From Galaxea fascicularis (lineage: Eukaryota; Cnidaria; Anthozoa; Scleractinia; Euphylliidae), in NCBI GenBank assembly GCA_948470475.1, contig OX419346.1, positions 18,706,917-18,770,916 of the forward strand: a stretch of 64,000 nt of DNA, read 5' to 3'. This document shows positions 1 through 10,369 of this stretch, one piece after another. Numbering within the stretch: position 1 is the stretch's first letter; the number at the start of each line of letters is the position of its first letter. The notes under the pieces were generated by a model that saw nothing but the letters and a program-made list of their open reading frames with translations, was not told the origin of the DNA and did not search any database. A program made the translations under genes and the position numbers.

Positions 1-411
1 AGACGCTAGTTGTTCAGCTTGTAGCCGTATACTATGACGCTGAGGCGAATAATTGTCAATTTACTATACAAAGGACGATTTCAAATCCCCACCATTTCGC
101 CAGAGCGGATGGGTTCTTTTGACTTACCAACCTAAAATTGTCCCACTTGATCTTATTTTTAGGTTCAGTATAACGTCCAGGGCTGCAAATGATTCTTTCT
201 CGAAAGGACATATGTCCGACCAAGTCTCTATTTGGTTGGATAAAACAGAAATGTGATCGAACGTTTATCATTATTTACTTGTTACTTGTTCGGACATAAT
301 GTCCGACCAAAGTTAAGATTTCGTCGGACGTTGGCTGATTTAAGTCGGACGTTGTCCGATGATCCACAATTTTTCTCAGCTCTGAACATTGCTTTTGTTT
401 TGTCATTGTAG
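1..411 (+). other. Intron preceding the plus-strand tail exon
   Basis: No convincing coding sequence. The motif TCGGAC / GTCCGAC recurs several times between about 205 and 360, as a degenerate short repeat. The 3' end carries the acceptor of the exon starting at 412. Confidence 0.5.
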
Positions 412-622
412 TCGAACCGAAAATCCCCCACCCTACCAGAGTGATGGCTCTCTGCAGAGGGACCGTGATAGTGACCGTGATAGCCTGGACGACTATGGCG
501 AAGGGCCTCAGTTTAACGAGGATGGCTCCTTCATAGGGGAATATGGCGACGATGATAAAGTAGTTCCTGATGTAAAAGCTTCTGAAGTAAAGCATTCGTC
601 AGCAGTGGGCACGTTTGTTTGA
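412..622 (+). CDS. Last coding exon of a second L1-family adhesion receptor (cytoplasmic tail, partial gene)
   Basis: This exon follows a pyrimidine-rich acceptor (AG at 410-411) and reads to a TGA at 620-622; the rest of the gene lies left of the window. It encodes about 69 residues of cytoplasmic tail. DSLDDYG (482-499) leads into FNEDGSFIGEY, with FIGEY at 530-544. In L1CAM, neuroglian, neurofascin and SAX-7 this segment binds ankyrin, and phosphorylation of its tyrosine releases ankyrin. The protein ends in GTFV, which fits a class I PDZ ligand (T at -2, V at 0). The first base completes a split codon (intron phase 2). The exon converges on the giant minus-strand gene that ends at 9670. 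The family call is strong; the rest of the protein cannot be seen. Confidence 0.85.
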
Positions 623-679
623 GCATGCTTAGCCATCACGGGTGTCTTCCATTATGATAACAATCGTGACCATTTTTCT

Positions 680-870
680 AATCATCGTATCATTATCATC
701 ATCATCACCATCGTCGTCATCATCGTCATCGTCGTTGGTCGTCTAGTCGTTAACATTATCATCATCATCATCACCATCACAATCACCATTGTCATCGCCA
801 TCGTCATCATCGTCATCATTTTTATCGTCACCGTCACTACCACCATCATCATGTTTGTCAACCCCATCAT
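680..870. repeat. ATC/CAT-rich imperfect microsatellite
   Basis: Imperfect runs of ATC, GTC and CAC trinucleotides, just downstream of the plus-strand stop codon and probably in its 3' untranslated region. Long open frames over it are low-complexity artefacts. Confidence 0.8.
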
Positions 871-1588
871 CACCATTATCGTCATCAATTCCTTACGGTT
901 GTCATCGAGCGTCATGCCAATAGGTCAGCTGCTGGAACTTGTAGGAACAGTTCTACTTGATAAAGTGATAGTGATGGTTGTAGTGATTGCGAGTCGTGGT
1001 GTCAGCCGTGAACATTTAAATTACAGTTTTTGAGTTTCGTTGAGTAAAAACACCATTTTATAAAATGTGATTTAAGACAAATAACGTTACTATGCGAAAG
1101 GCATGGTAAATAGTAAGGAAAAACGTTTACGATAAATTTATTGATATTGCTGTTATTTATTTTAAAGATAAGCAGACAGTGCGTACTAGTGGATAACGCA
1201 ATTTGAGAGTTTTATTGGCTTAGCGGTCATGGAATATCGGTTATATCACCGTGGTCGTGAAACTGCCTTCTTTTATTTCTGACATTATCAAGCAGCATTC
1301 GTTGGTTGTGTTTTAAAAAAACATTCAAACAAAAACCCAATTATCTCCCTAGTGTGTTGGATATGATAAAATAGGACGAACGAGGCCCATAGTCTTCGTA
1401 TCCAATACGCCCTTGAGGAAGGATTGTGTTGTAACTGTATTATATGGCTTCATACTCATCATGACAAAAAACGAATTTTACTTGTAAAATTTTTTATAAC
1501 TACTGAAGTAGTCCTAAAGTAATGCATGTAGGTTTTTTGGATGTTGTTGTTGGAAATTTAGGTAATTGGTGATATAATTACTTGTAGA

Positions 1589-1735
1589 AATAAAAGGTTT
1601 ACATTTCCTTGCAACTAATGTATTTGCGTTTGGGAAGAATTTTGTTGTCTTACAATGAGTTGAAGTGATATCTGTTCCTGTGATTTTATCACAGGCAGCC
1701 CAACCGTGTTGTATGACATCAAACGTTTTAATAAA
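1589..1735 (+). other. Candidate polyadenylation signals of the plus-strand L1-family gene
   Basis: AATAAA occurs at 1589-1594 and 1730-1735, about 1 kb past the stop at 622. No transcript evidence is available, so either, both or neither may be used. The stretch from 870 to 1900 shows no gene. Confidence 0.25.
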
Positions 1736-1913
1736 AAAATAGGTTCGCAATGCGTACATGTGTGTTGTTCGGCTCTCGTGGTCACATAAATAAATCCGAT
1801 CGTGATATAATGTGGGTGCACACTTCATGTAAGCCACACAATGAACCCGCCGTTAACTGCAACTGTTTTTGCAACTGTTGTTACCTCGCATAAAAGAAAA
1901 AAAAAACGTTGGC

Positions 1914-1921
1914 ATTCGCCT

Positions 1922-1959
<38 letters not shown>

Positions 1960-2033
1960 AAGCTTTGTGTTACCACGCCAAGCCTCGCAGTCGAAACCGT
2001 GGGGGCGAGGCTTGGCGTGGTAAAACAAAGCTT

Positions 2034-2071
<38 letters not shown>

Positions 2072-2079
2072 AGGCGAAT
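1914..2079. mobile_element. Fold-back MITE, copy 1
   Basis: Long near-perfect inverted repeat. It opens ATTCGCCTTTGTCACACGG and closes with the reverse complement; the arms continue through CCATATTGTCCCGGGAGACC and CCACGCCAAGCCTCGC to a short central loop. It has no coding capacity. A second copy lies at 3210-3376, which supports a mobile element rather than a one-off palindrome. Confidence 0.8.
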
Positions 2080-3209
2080 TGCACTGAGACGTCCCAGAAA
2101 GTGACAAAAAACAATAGAGTAAAGGCAGGAAAACTTTATTTGGCTAGAATATCAATATTTCTACCGCTATTCGGTTCGTTGGAATTCTAGCTTTTAACGA
2201 TATATATATTTTTTTATATGAACTTTCGATGTCACGCACCACGATTGGGCTGGCTGTGACCCTATCAATGCAAAACATTTTAAGCGGCATGCCGCATGGA
2301 ATTTGTCAAAACAGTCGTCTTTGGCGTCTTTTCTATTACGGTAATGTTGGCTAAGAATCCTTAGCAAAGCAGTACCATCCTTTTCTTCATTTTCCTTCTT
2401 TTTTTGGAGCCGGTGCCGGCACCATTTCTGTTTATTCAATATGCGATGCAAACCTTGTGCTTTTGTACTTTTGGGATGAAAGTATTGAGACACGAATGAC
2501 GGCATATGCCGACGAAAGTTTAGAAGTCAGGGCTTCAAAACACGGCTTAAAAAATCAGCCGTTGTACTCGGTTGCGGCTCGTAACCTACTTCTAGGGTCT
2601 TGTCACCTTTTGATGCTATCCTTTATAGGAGTAGACATGCGCGGCTAAACAAGAGAAGACCGGTTTACTATCAGAACTGGGAATGACGAAAGACTGAAGT
2701 CGTTCACGTGATTACAGCTCACGCAACGCAATTTCTTGGTAACGCGATCCCTTTGTTGGTGACAAGATGAAATTCATCAGTGATTCTCATCTTTCCAAAA
2801 TTGTTAAGACGAGTGAAAATCTTTCTTGCGCCTTGATTAGAAATTGCTGGCGCTGGGACATCAAGTCGCAGCTTAATCGAGGCATTAAACTCGGCCTTAC
2901 AACTCGATGCAAGAGTGATCGGCAGCCGCATGTTCGAGATTGTACACTTCTTTGCTTTTTCAAAGAAGAGGCTAACTGGGGACAATTTTCCCTCTCCAAG
3001 CAATATTTCACGAGTTTTCCGTAGTCCATTCACAGTTTAATTGCAAGCGAATGACCAGAAACAATTCATTTAACGTATTACGTACACAACTGCTTCATGT
3101 AAATCGCAGTTACATTGCTACAATCCTCGGTCTGTAGTCTCAATCTGATGCGCATCAGACTGAGACTAGCGACCTCGAGTTTAATATTCAAGTGCAAACC
3201 CATCTGCAC
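2080..3209. other. Intergenic, no gene recognised
   Basis: Lies between two copies of the same fold-back MITE. Contains a 32-bp near-perfect palindrome at 3136-3167 (16-nt arms, one mismatch). No exon or RNA gene recognised. Confidence 0.5.
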
Positions 3210-3330
3210 ATTCGCCCTTGTCACACGGCGGCCATATTGTCCCAGGAGACCAAAAAAAGCTTCGTTTTACCACGCCAAGCCTCGCCGTCGAAACCGTGGG
3301 GGCGAGGCTTGGCGTGGTGAAACAAAGTTT

Positions 3331-3370
<40 letters not shown>

Positions 3371-3376
3371 ACGAAT
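3210..3376. mobile_element. Fold-back MITE, copy 2
   Basis: Same family and length as the element at 1914-2079, with the same outer arms (ATTCGCCCTTGTCACACGG) and inner GCCAAGCCTCGCC arms. Scattered substitutions between the copies show they are old insertions rather than an assembly duplicate. Confidence 0.8.
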
Positions 3377-4035
3377 GTTGGCTGTGGGACTTTTAAACAA
3401 ATGGTGCAATTTTAAGTTCGCACGTGCACAACCGGCCAATCAGGATCTCTGTCATCGTAAAGTTGGTTTATTAATATTCTTGCTCAGAGGAGCTGTTGAC
3501 AAGCTCATTGAGAGAGAACACGATTTAATGAGAGCTTAAAATCTTCCGTTTTCATCACTTCGATGGATCGTTTGTACTGTGAAGACTGTGAAAGGCTTGT
3601 AGAGAAATTGACCCTGGATAAGAGCAACTATGACGGTAAGAATTTTCATTTTATGAGTATTAAACGATGTTAAGCCGTTTCTCGCAGTAAAATACGGTTA
3701 TTAATTAAACACATGATGAAGAGTCGAACAGAGGTCAAACAACGTCAAATGCAACATGTTGAATGTAAGGGATCGCGTGCCGGTTTATAGAATCCGTTAA
3801 ATAGGAAGTCAACGAAACCTAAGACATGTTTCTATCGAGAAATTTGAATACCAACAAACAACCGCAATCTAAGATTGGGCTGCCTGTGGTAGGCGTTAAA
3901 GCATGGTGCCCTCTCATCCTTGCTCCGGAATATTATTTCTCGATATGCAACCTAATCTTAAGCATTTTTTCTTTCCTATTCCTAAACCTTTATAATTATG
4001 TATCAGAAAAAAAAAAACACTTTAACCCCTTCTTA

Positions 4036-4455
4036 GGCCCTGTTTATACGTCGCATTTAATTAGACGAATTTAATTGACGACTTTCCGTCGACCGGCAGA
4101 CGAATTTAATACCGAGTCGTTTTATACGTTGAACAAAATAGTTACAAGTAGTTTGTGTCCGCACTGTGAATCATTAGCGGTCATCAATTAAAAGCAAAAT
4201 GGCGCCGTTCAGTGGAACGATCGCCATGCCAAAAAGTAAAAGTAATTTATGCATTTAATTCAATACGTCTGAAGTGCGACGTCTAAAGCCAACACGCATT
4301 TCACACGTTTTATCCGTGTGGGGCAAACGGATAAAACGTCTGGACGAACTTAATTTTTGGCTTCGTTTTATACGTCGCTCTACAGACGAATTTAATCGCT
4401 ATAATTAAACTCGTGTCAATTATATTCGTCCGTACTGCGATGTATAAACAGGGCC
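4036..4455. mobile_element. PIF/Harbinger-like MITE with TTA target duplication
   Basis: Starts GGCCCTGTTTATACGTCGCA and ends with the inverted TGCGATGTATAAACAGGGCC. It is flanked on both sides by TTA (4033-4035 and 4456-4458), the typical target duplication of PIF/Harbinger elements. Sub-terminal GACGAATTTAAT repeats occur inside. No transposase; a non-autonomous element of 420 bp. Confidence 0.75.
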
Positions 4456-4458
4456 TTA

Positions 4459-7400
4459 AACAACAGTTACGTGTAATCAATAGCTTATTAAGTCTCCTGA
4501 TGTAGGTGGTTTGCAGCCAATCTCCAGAGACACAGATAACAATGGTGAAATATACAAATGCTGGTGGACGAACAAAACGAGCTAATGAGAGATCTATTGT
4601 TTACCGTCCACCGACATGGCGGCGATGACGTAACGTGAAAACCACCTATACTATATTTGCGCACAGCAACCAGCATACAATTTAGTGACATTGATGTGTT
4701 CACCTTACAAATAACATCACAGCGTCAAGACGTCTACAAATCTTCCAACATAGGCACGCAATGCGTGCTTGAGCTATTTTGTGAAGGGCGATAAAATGTT
4801 GATAAGATAAGGAGAAGTCAGAAAATGGTTGAATGGTGAGTCATTTATCTGTGGCGCGTTTGGTTTTTGTTATAGTATCGGAGAAGTACGAGCAAACTGT
4901 TTTTCATTTGATTTTTGTTTAGTTTTCTTATTTCTAAGACTGATTTTGAGTTTGATTTGTACCAATTAAATAGTCATTCATCCTACATTTTTGGAAACAA
5001 GAGTTTCATTAATTCCGCAAAAACCGATATATAATATATTTTCTATTATTTGTTCATTTTTTTTCTCCGCACTTTCGCAAACACTATATTCTTCCGGTCC
5101 CTCAAAACCCCTAAAGTATACGTACACGTGCTGAAACAGGTCCAGGACCACATGAAGAAATATTCGCAAACAAACGAACCACCAAACACAACGTAATATA
5201 CAACACCAGCAAAAACAAATCAACGTTGAACAAATAGTACTGATAACGAATATAGATGTAATTGCCATAATTCATCAATTTCTGATTTTCAAGTGCTTTG
5301 TACTTTTTACTTCGGACAGCAAAAATAGCCCGACCTAAACAAACGCTCTTATTTTAGTGTTGGGCCTTTTGCTGACGCCTGTGTACGGTAAGCAGATGAG
5401 CGTAACACCGCGTTATATCCCGAAATAAGGGCAATATTAAACTTACCGACTCGAAAACAAACCACCAATTACTTCCAAAATAAGCTCCTCCGAATTAAGA
5501 GCGTCAACAGTTGTACAATATTAAAAAACCCGATCAACAGACAAACAACGGATCGAAATCCGCCAATAAGGAGAAGAGAAAATTGAAGTTGAGAAAAGTA
5601 AACAATAAAAAACGGTTAAAAGTGACCAATCATTGTAACAGAAAATAAATTCAATTAGATGTTGTTGTAAACATGTTGAATTGACCACGTGCAAATCTTG
5701 TGATTGATCAAAGGTCATGTTAGATCCACGTGACCGATCAAAGTTCGGAGTCGCATTTAACCAACAGCGCTGCCTTATTCATGTGGGAATTAACCAACGA
5801 ACTTGCTATTACCAAACGTATGCACGTCATAGATCAAAGTTGGAAATCGCATTTCATAAACAGGGCTGTATGTCTTGGTGCCTGTTTACACGTGAGAGAT
5901 AAAAGTAATCCATTTGACAAATGAAATCAGCATTTTCATTGTTTAACATAAAAACGGCTTCACTTCAAGGGGAACAAATATCCAGATTAAGGATTCCCTT
6001 CCATAGCATTTTTCTTCCGTGCCAATATCACTTGTGGAAACAGCCACTTCTGATTAGACTAATATTTATAGTTTTCAAATCCCTCAAACATATGTTTATT
6101 TTTCCAGTTTTAATAATGTTCTTGCAGTTTTGACAAAGTTAGCAAAGGAACAAAAAAACACAAGAAAAATTGCAAAACTAAGCACTCGTCCACTTCGAAA
6201 CGAAATATTTGCTCCCCGAGTAGGAACCGCTCAACCAAATTACCTTGATGCTGAATCAATTACGACTAGCATTATTCGTTTAACGTTTTTTGCCGCTTTT
6301 CACCGCCTGCATTATTTCCGATAATCAGAGCATTCAATCAGTTCAATGGCAAATAGTAATATGTGATTTAAAGAACACTGCTTGATCTCAGAACGGCATT
6401 TCTTCCCCGCTAGGTCTCTCGCGGTTACACTACGGGTTGTTCGAATAACTCGACGTTTCAATTCTCAAAAACTAAATTTCACTGTTTTTAACCCTTAAAA
6501 ATTCTCTTCAGAAGTGGTCGAGTGCCACTAACATAGTTCTACTTTCGTTTTCATCGGGATGACCGAATTCAAAGATGCTGAAAATCATTGAAGGACTTTC
6601 CAGGAGGCGCAGGTTGTGCATCACACGCAATTCAAAATAGTAAAGACACTTCCCTCGAAAACGTGAGACGTCAGGCTTTTTATTACATAGTAAGTTAGTG
6701 CTGATTGGCTCTGTAGTAATTTTTACGTGGACTCCGGCTGATCTTTGCTAACAATGGGAAACGAATCTGCTGCTCGTTTCAGCAGACGTTCATTGGGAAG
6801 GAAAGATTGCGTGACGAACCAAAAGAGTGTCTGCGAAGGAGACTAAACACACGATTGTTATAACCAACAAGCCGCGGCCGTAAACTTCAAATACTTTCGT
6901 CCCCACCTTACTACCTTCATCATCCATCGAAACAGCACAACTCATACTTCATCCTTATCTGACTCCAGTATCTCACGCCTATTGTTGTCATTCACGCATG
7001 CGTTAAATATACAAACCCTTTTCTCCAGAAAGACTACCATAACGGCGGTACCCCTTGGTGTGATAGTAATAAATACATCACGCAACAATAGATAGATGAC
7101 GCGTGACATTCCACGCTGATGTTCCTTTGAGCGTAATCAACACGCATGTGTAACTTAGTCTCAGTGCTTGACCATCACTGACCACATGCTTTCAAAAACA
7201 CCTTTAAAACAGGGAATTAGATTGGCCCCTGGCTGAAACAATGCCATCTAAAGAAACCTTTATTTCATTGGTTCAAGGGAGAACCACCCGACCAAGGAAG
7301 AATTTCTTGAGCTTCATGCTGACATAGAGCGATTTTGTTTACACAAAATAGCTCAAAAAAGGGTTCCCTTCCTGGGGACTGGGGGTATGGCGTATACTCC

Positions 7401-8983
7401 TAGTCATACAAACGTCTGTAAATTTTTCATTTTTCAACTTACATTTTCTCAGCTGATATAACACCTGATATGCTGAAACTTTGCAGGGGTTACTAAAGTA
7501 AAGCGGTGCTCTTTCTAGTGCTGGTATACGTTTTTAATTTTAACTTAATTAAATTTTCGGCCGCCTTTTTGGAGAAGGGTCTATTAAGGGGTGGCCATTT
7601 AATAGGGGCCCGCTTAACAGAGGTTCGACTGTATCTCTGCTCCACAACTGAAAACAATAATGGCAGTATGAATGACTTGCAAAAACGTATTTATTTTCTC
7701 GTAATTATTTAACGTTGCAATTATATTATTTAGCTATCTTGGGTGATTGCTTTAATTGCCTTTACTTTGTCTAACCTGCAGACAAGTGTCTCACGTATCT
7801 GAATGCATCTTCGCAAAGCATTGCAATGCATTGCAATAATAAGCTAGTATGAGCAATTACTACACTACAAGCCATTTTTTTAACAAATGATTTCGGCAAT
7901 TTTAGCTACAAGATAAAACAAATTTTCTTTTCTTAACCTATGCATTGAGTGCTTAACTCCAAAATGATTTGAACTTAAAAATTAATAGTTCATTTAATTG
8001 TTCATCGTTTTATCTCTAGCGAAGCAAAGCAACAAAAGCGAACTTTAAGCACTGTGGTACTAAAAAACTTGCATTCTTGGAGCAATTACCTGTTGAAAGC
8101 AATTACAATAATTAGAACATGCAAGTAAGTTACAAACAGCTGAATCTTTGCCTTAAAAAATTTCTTTGAGCCACACGATATATGAAACAAATATCCAGAT
8201 TCTGTCAGATTCATTATCAAGTAGAACCTTAACTTAAATAACGTTAAAAACGAAACATTAGCTGCTAGAAAAAAACTATAACTTTTCCATCAAATTAACT
8301 TGACTCCAGCCGTGATTGAGTGGTTTTGCAGTGCTATGCTAACGGCTCACACCACGTGACTCAGACGACTTTCCGCTGGTCAGAAAAAAAATGCAGTTAT
8401 TACGACTTTTTCTGTGGTCAGTTGAGATGGAGCAGTTGAAATCAGTTTAAGAAAATCACTCGATTACAACTAGTTCACGTATACGTAACAAAACAATTTA
8501 AAAATAGCAAAAAATATTTGATATATGCCTAGGTCGGCTCACTTTCATTAAGATGCAAGGGAAACGCAGGCAAAATTGAAAAACTTAAAAACAAACAGAA
8601 TATTTTTACACCGGAATGTCTGGTTATAAAAAACGAACCACGTTGCGCTACTCTTATGCGATACTCCCGCTTATAAAAAAGGTCTATTCAGTGGAAGAAA
8701 ACCTTTTCAGTAATATAGAGAATCAGTATTAAAAAATAGAATAAGGTTGTAGGTAGACTAAGTGCCCGGCAATATATACTATGTGAAAAGCTCAGAATAC
8801 CGGCTGATCCCCGTCGACCAGCAACGGATATCAAATTCTAGCTTTTCTCCCAAGTCTTTACCATAAGACAATTATCATAAAATTCATGTCATTACTCAGT
8901 GTTAAATATTGCTGAGCCTCATTTTGGAGGCTAAAAGCTAATCTTTTTCAGTTGTTTATTTAGTTGTTTCTATGCGATATTAG
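4459..8983. other. Long intergenic stretch between the two convergent L1-family genes
   Basis: No exon, RNA gene or conserved domain recognised on either strand. The sequence is AT-rich, with many short frames interrupted by stops. Around 7560-7640 there is a segment (AAGGGGTGGCC... and AACAGAGGTTCGACTGTA) that looks like a transposon end, but I could not find its partner end. The segment GATTGCGTGACGAACCAA near 6806 partly recurs near 55000. Confidence 0.4.
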
Positions 8984-8989
8984 TTTATT
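8984..8989 (-). terminator. Candidate polyadenylation signal of the giant gene
   Basis: AATAAA on the minus strand, about 680 nt past the stop codon at 9670; a second copy follows at 8955-8960. I saw no closer AATAAA, so the 3' untranslated region is probably about 0.7 kb. Confidence 0.4.
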
Positions 8990-9539
8990 CAGTAAAAGTG
9001 AAAAAAACAAAACAATACAAAACAAAACAAAACGAAAAAGAATCGAGTTGCAACTGTTTAAAAACATATTCTATATGTGTTCTCTTAACTTTTCCAGTGG
9101 CTTTGCAAAGAATTAAGTACAAAAATCAATACCACACACCTAATACTTAACCTAACATAATGCCGCAACAAGTGATTAAATATCTGCAAGCGGGTTGTTA
9201 TCTTAACTTAAGCAATGCACAGCAGCAAACAGTAAATTTAAAAAGCCATGAAAGTAGAATTCCTACGGAAACTAAATGAAATTGCACTACGGCTGAAGCA
9301 AAGTCGCTTGGTGAAAACAAGAGGCGGATTTTGATGACTGTCAAAGACAGAGAAACTATTATTTGACTGCCAATGTTCTTTCAAAGGTACCTCTATGACA
9401 ACCAAAACAAATATACAGTGGTCTCACAGCAAGCAAGCAATAGTACACCGTCGGTCTAGAGCAGTTTACCGCGGCTTGAAACCTTGACGTTGTATAGACT
9501 ACAGCCTACAATAACAAAAATACCGGGGTACACCATTTT

Positions 9540-9640
9540 GACTACATAATTGCGTAGTGTTTCTAACATTCGAGCCTTAGTGCTAAAATTCTAAGTGTAA
9601 CCATTCAAATGAAAGGTTTTGAGTCGCACTTTCATGTGGT
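9540..9640. repeat. Copy of a dispersed CCATTCAAATGAAAG repeat
   Basis: Carries GTGTAACCATTCAAATGAAAG followed by a CTTTCATGTGGT... segment. Related units occur in tandem at 59460-59640. It lies in the predicted 3' untranslated region of the giant gene. Confidence 0.45.
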
Positions 9641-9669
9641 ATTGCTTGTTCATGTCGAAAGGAAAATGA

Positions 9670-9920
9670 TTAAACAGCGGGTTCAGGTATTTCATCATAT
9701 ATAGAATCTGTGTTACGCCCTTGCTTTAAGTCGCCCACAAAGGACCCGTCCTCCGCAAAGTAAGCCGTGCCTCCTCCATACTCATCCAAACTGTCGGCCT
9801 GAGATTCTTCTTCCAGCCTGTCCTGGAGATTCTTTCTCCATTTTTCGCGTGGTTCAATGTCTACAGGGATGCCTTCCTCGATTTGTTCATTTGGTTCCTC
9901 TTGCTTTTCGTGTTCAGAAA
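9670..9920 (-). CDS. Exon 55: cytoplasmic tail and stop
   Basis: Acceptor AG at 9921-9922 after a pyrimidine tract; entry phase 1. The tail is charged (EKQEEPNEQIEEGIPVDIEP), then EKWRKNLQDRLEEE, then DSLDEYGGG and AEDGSFVGDL. The last block aligns with the L1 ankyrin segment, but its usual FIGQY/FIGEY is FVGDL (9727-9741), without the tyrosine. Near the end SIYDEI (9688-9705) fits the ITIM consensus S/I/V/LxYxxI/V/L. The protein ends PEPAV, not a class I PDZ ligand, unlike the plus-strand paralogue. Confidence 0.9.
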
Positions 9921-10338
9921 CTAGGGGAGAAAGCAAAGAGTGACCTAACCGTAAACAACACTGCACAACTTGGGAACCGTTAAATCGTGCATGGGACAAA
10001 CTTGTTGAAAATTTCAAGGGCCCATTCCATGAGAAAAAAAACAAAAACAAATAAGATTCCCATGTGGTTCATTTGAACGATCTCAGCGCCCATTGTATTC
10101 TACCTTATTGAGCAGTGCATGTTTTTAGCATTGCTTTAAAAAGCAAAGGATTCCGACTGGAACATAGTTTCAATACAAAAAAGATAGTGTTATAATCGCA
10201 AATTAATTACAACAACGAACTCAAATCTACAACTATGTGCAAAACTTTGATTTGCCATAGAGATTACATAGAGATTTGTTTTTGATTATCCCGTTGAAGC
10301 CCTGATTTTTTTCAGGCTTCTTCTTTCCAGTTGCTTAA

Positions 10339-10369
<31 letters not shown>

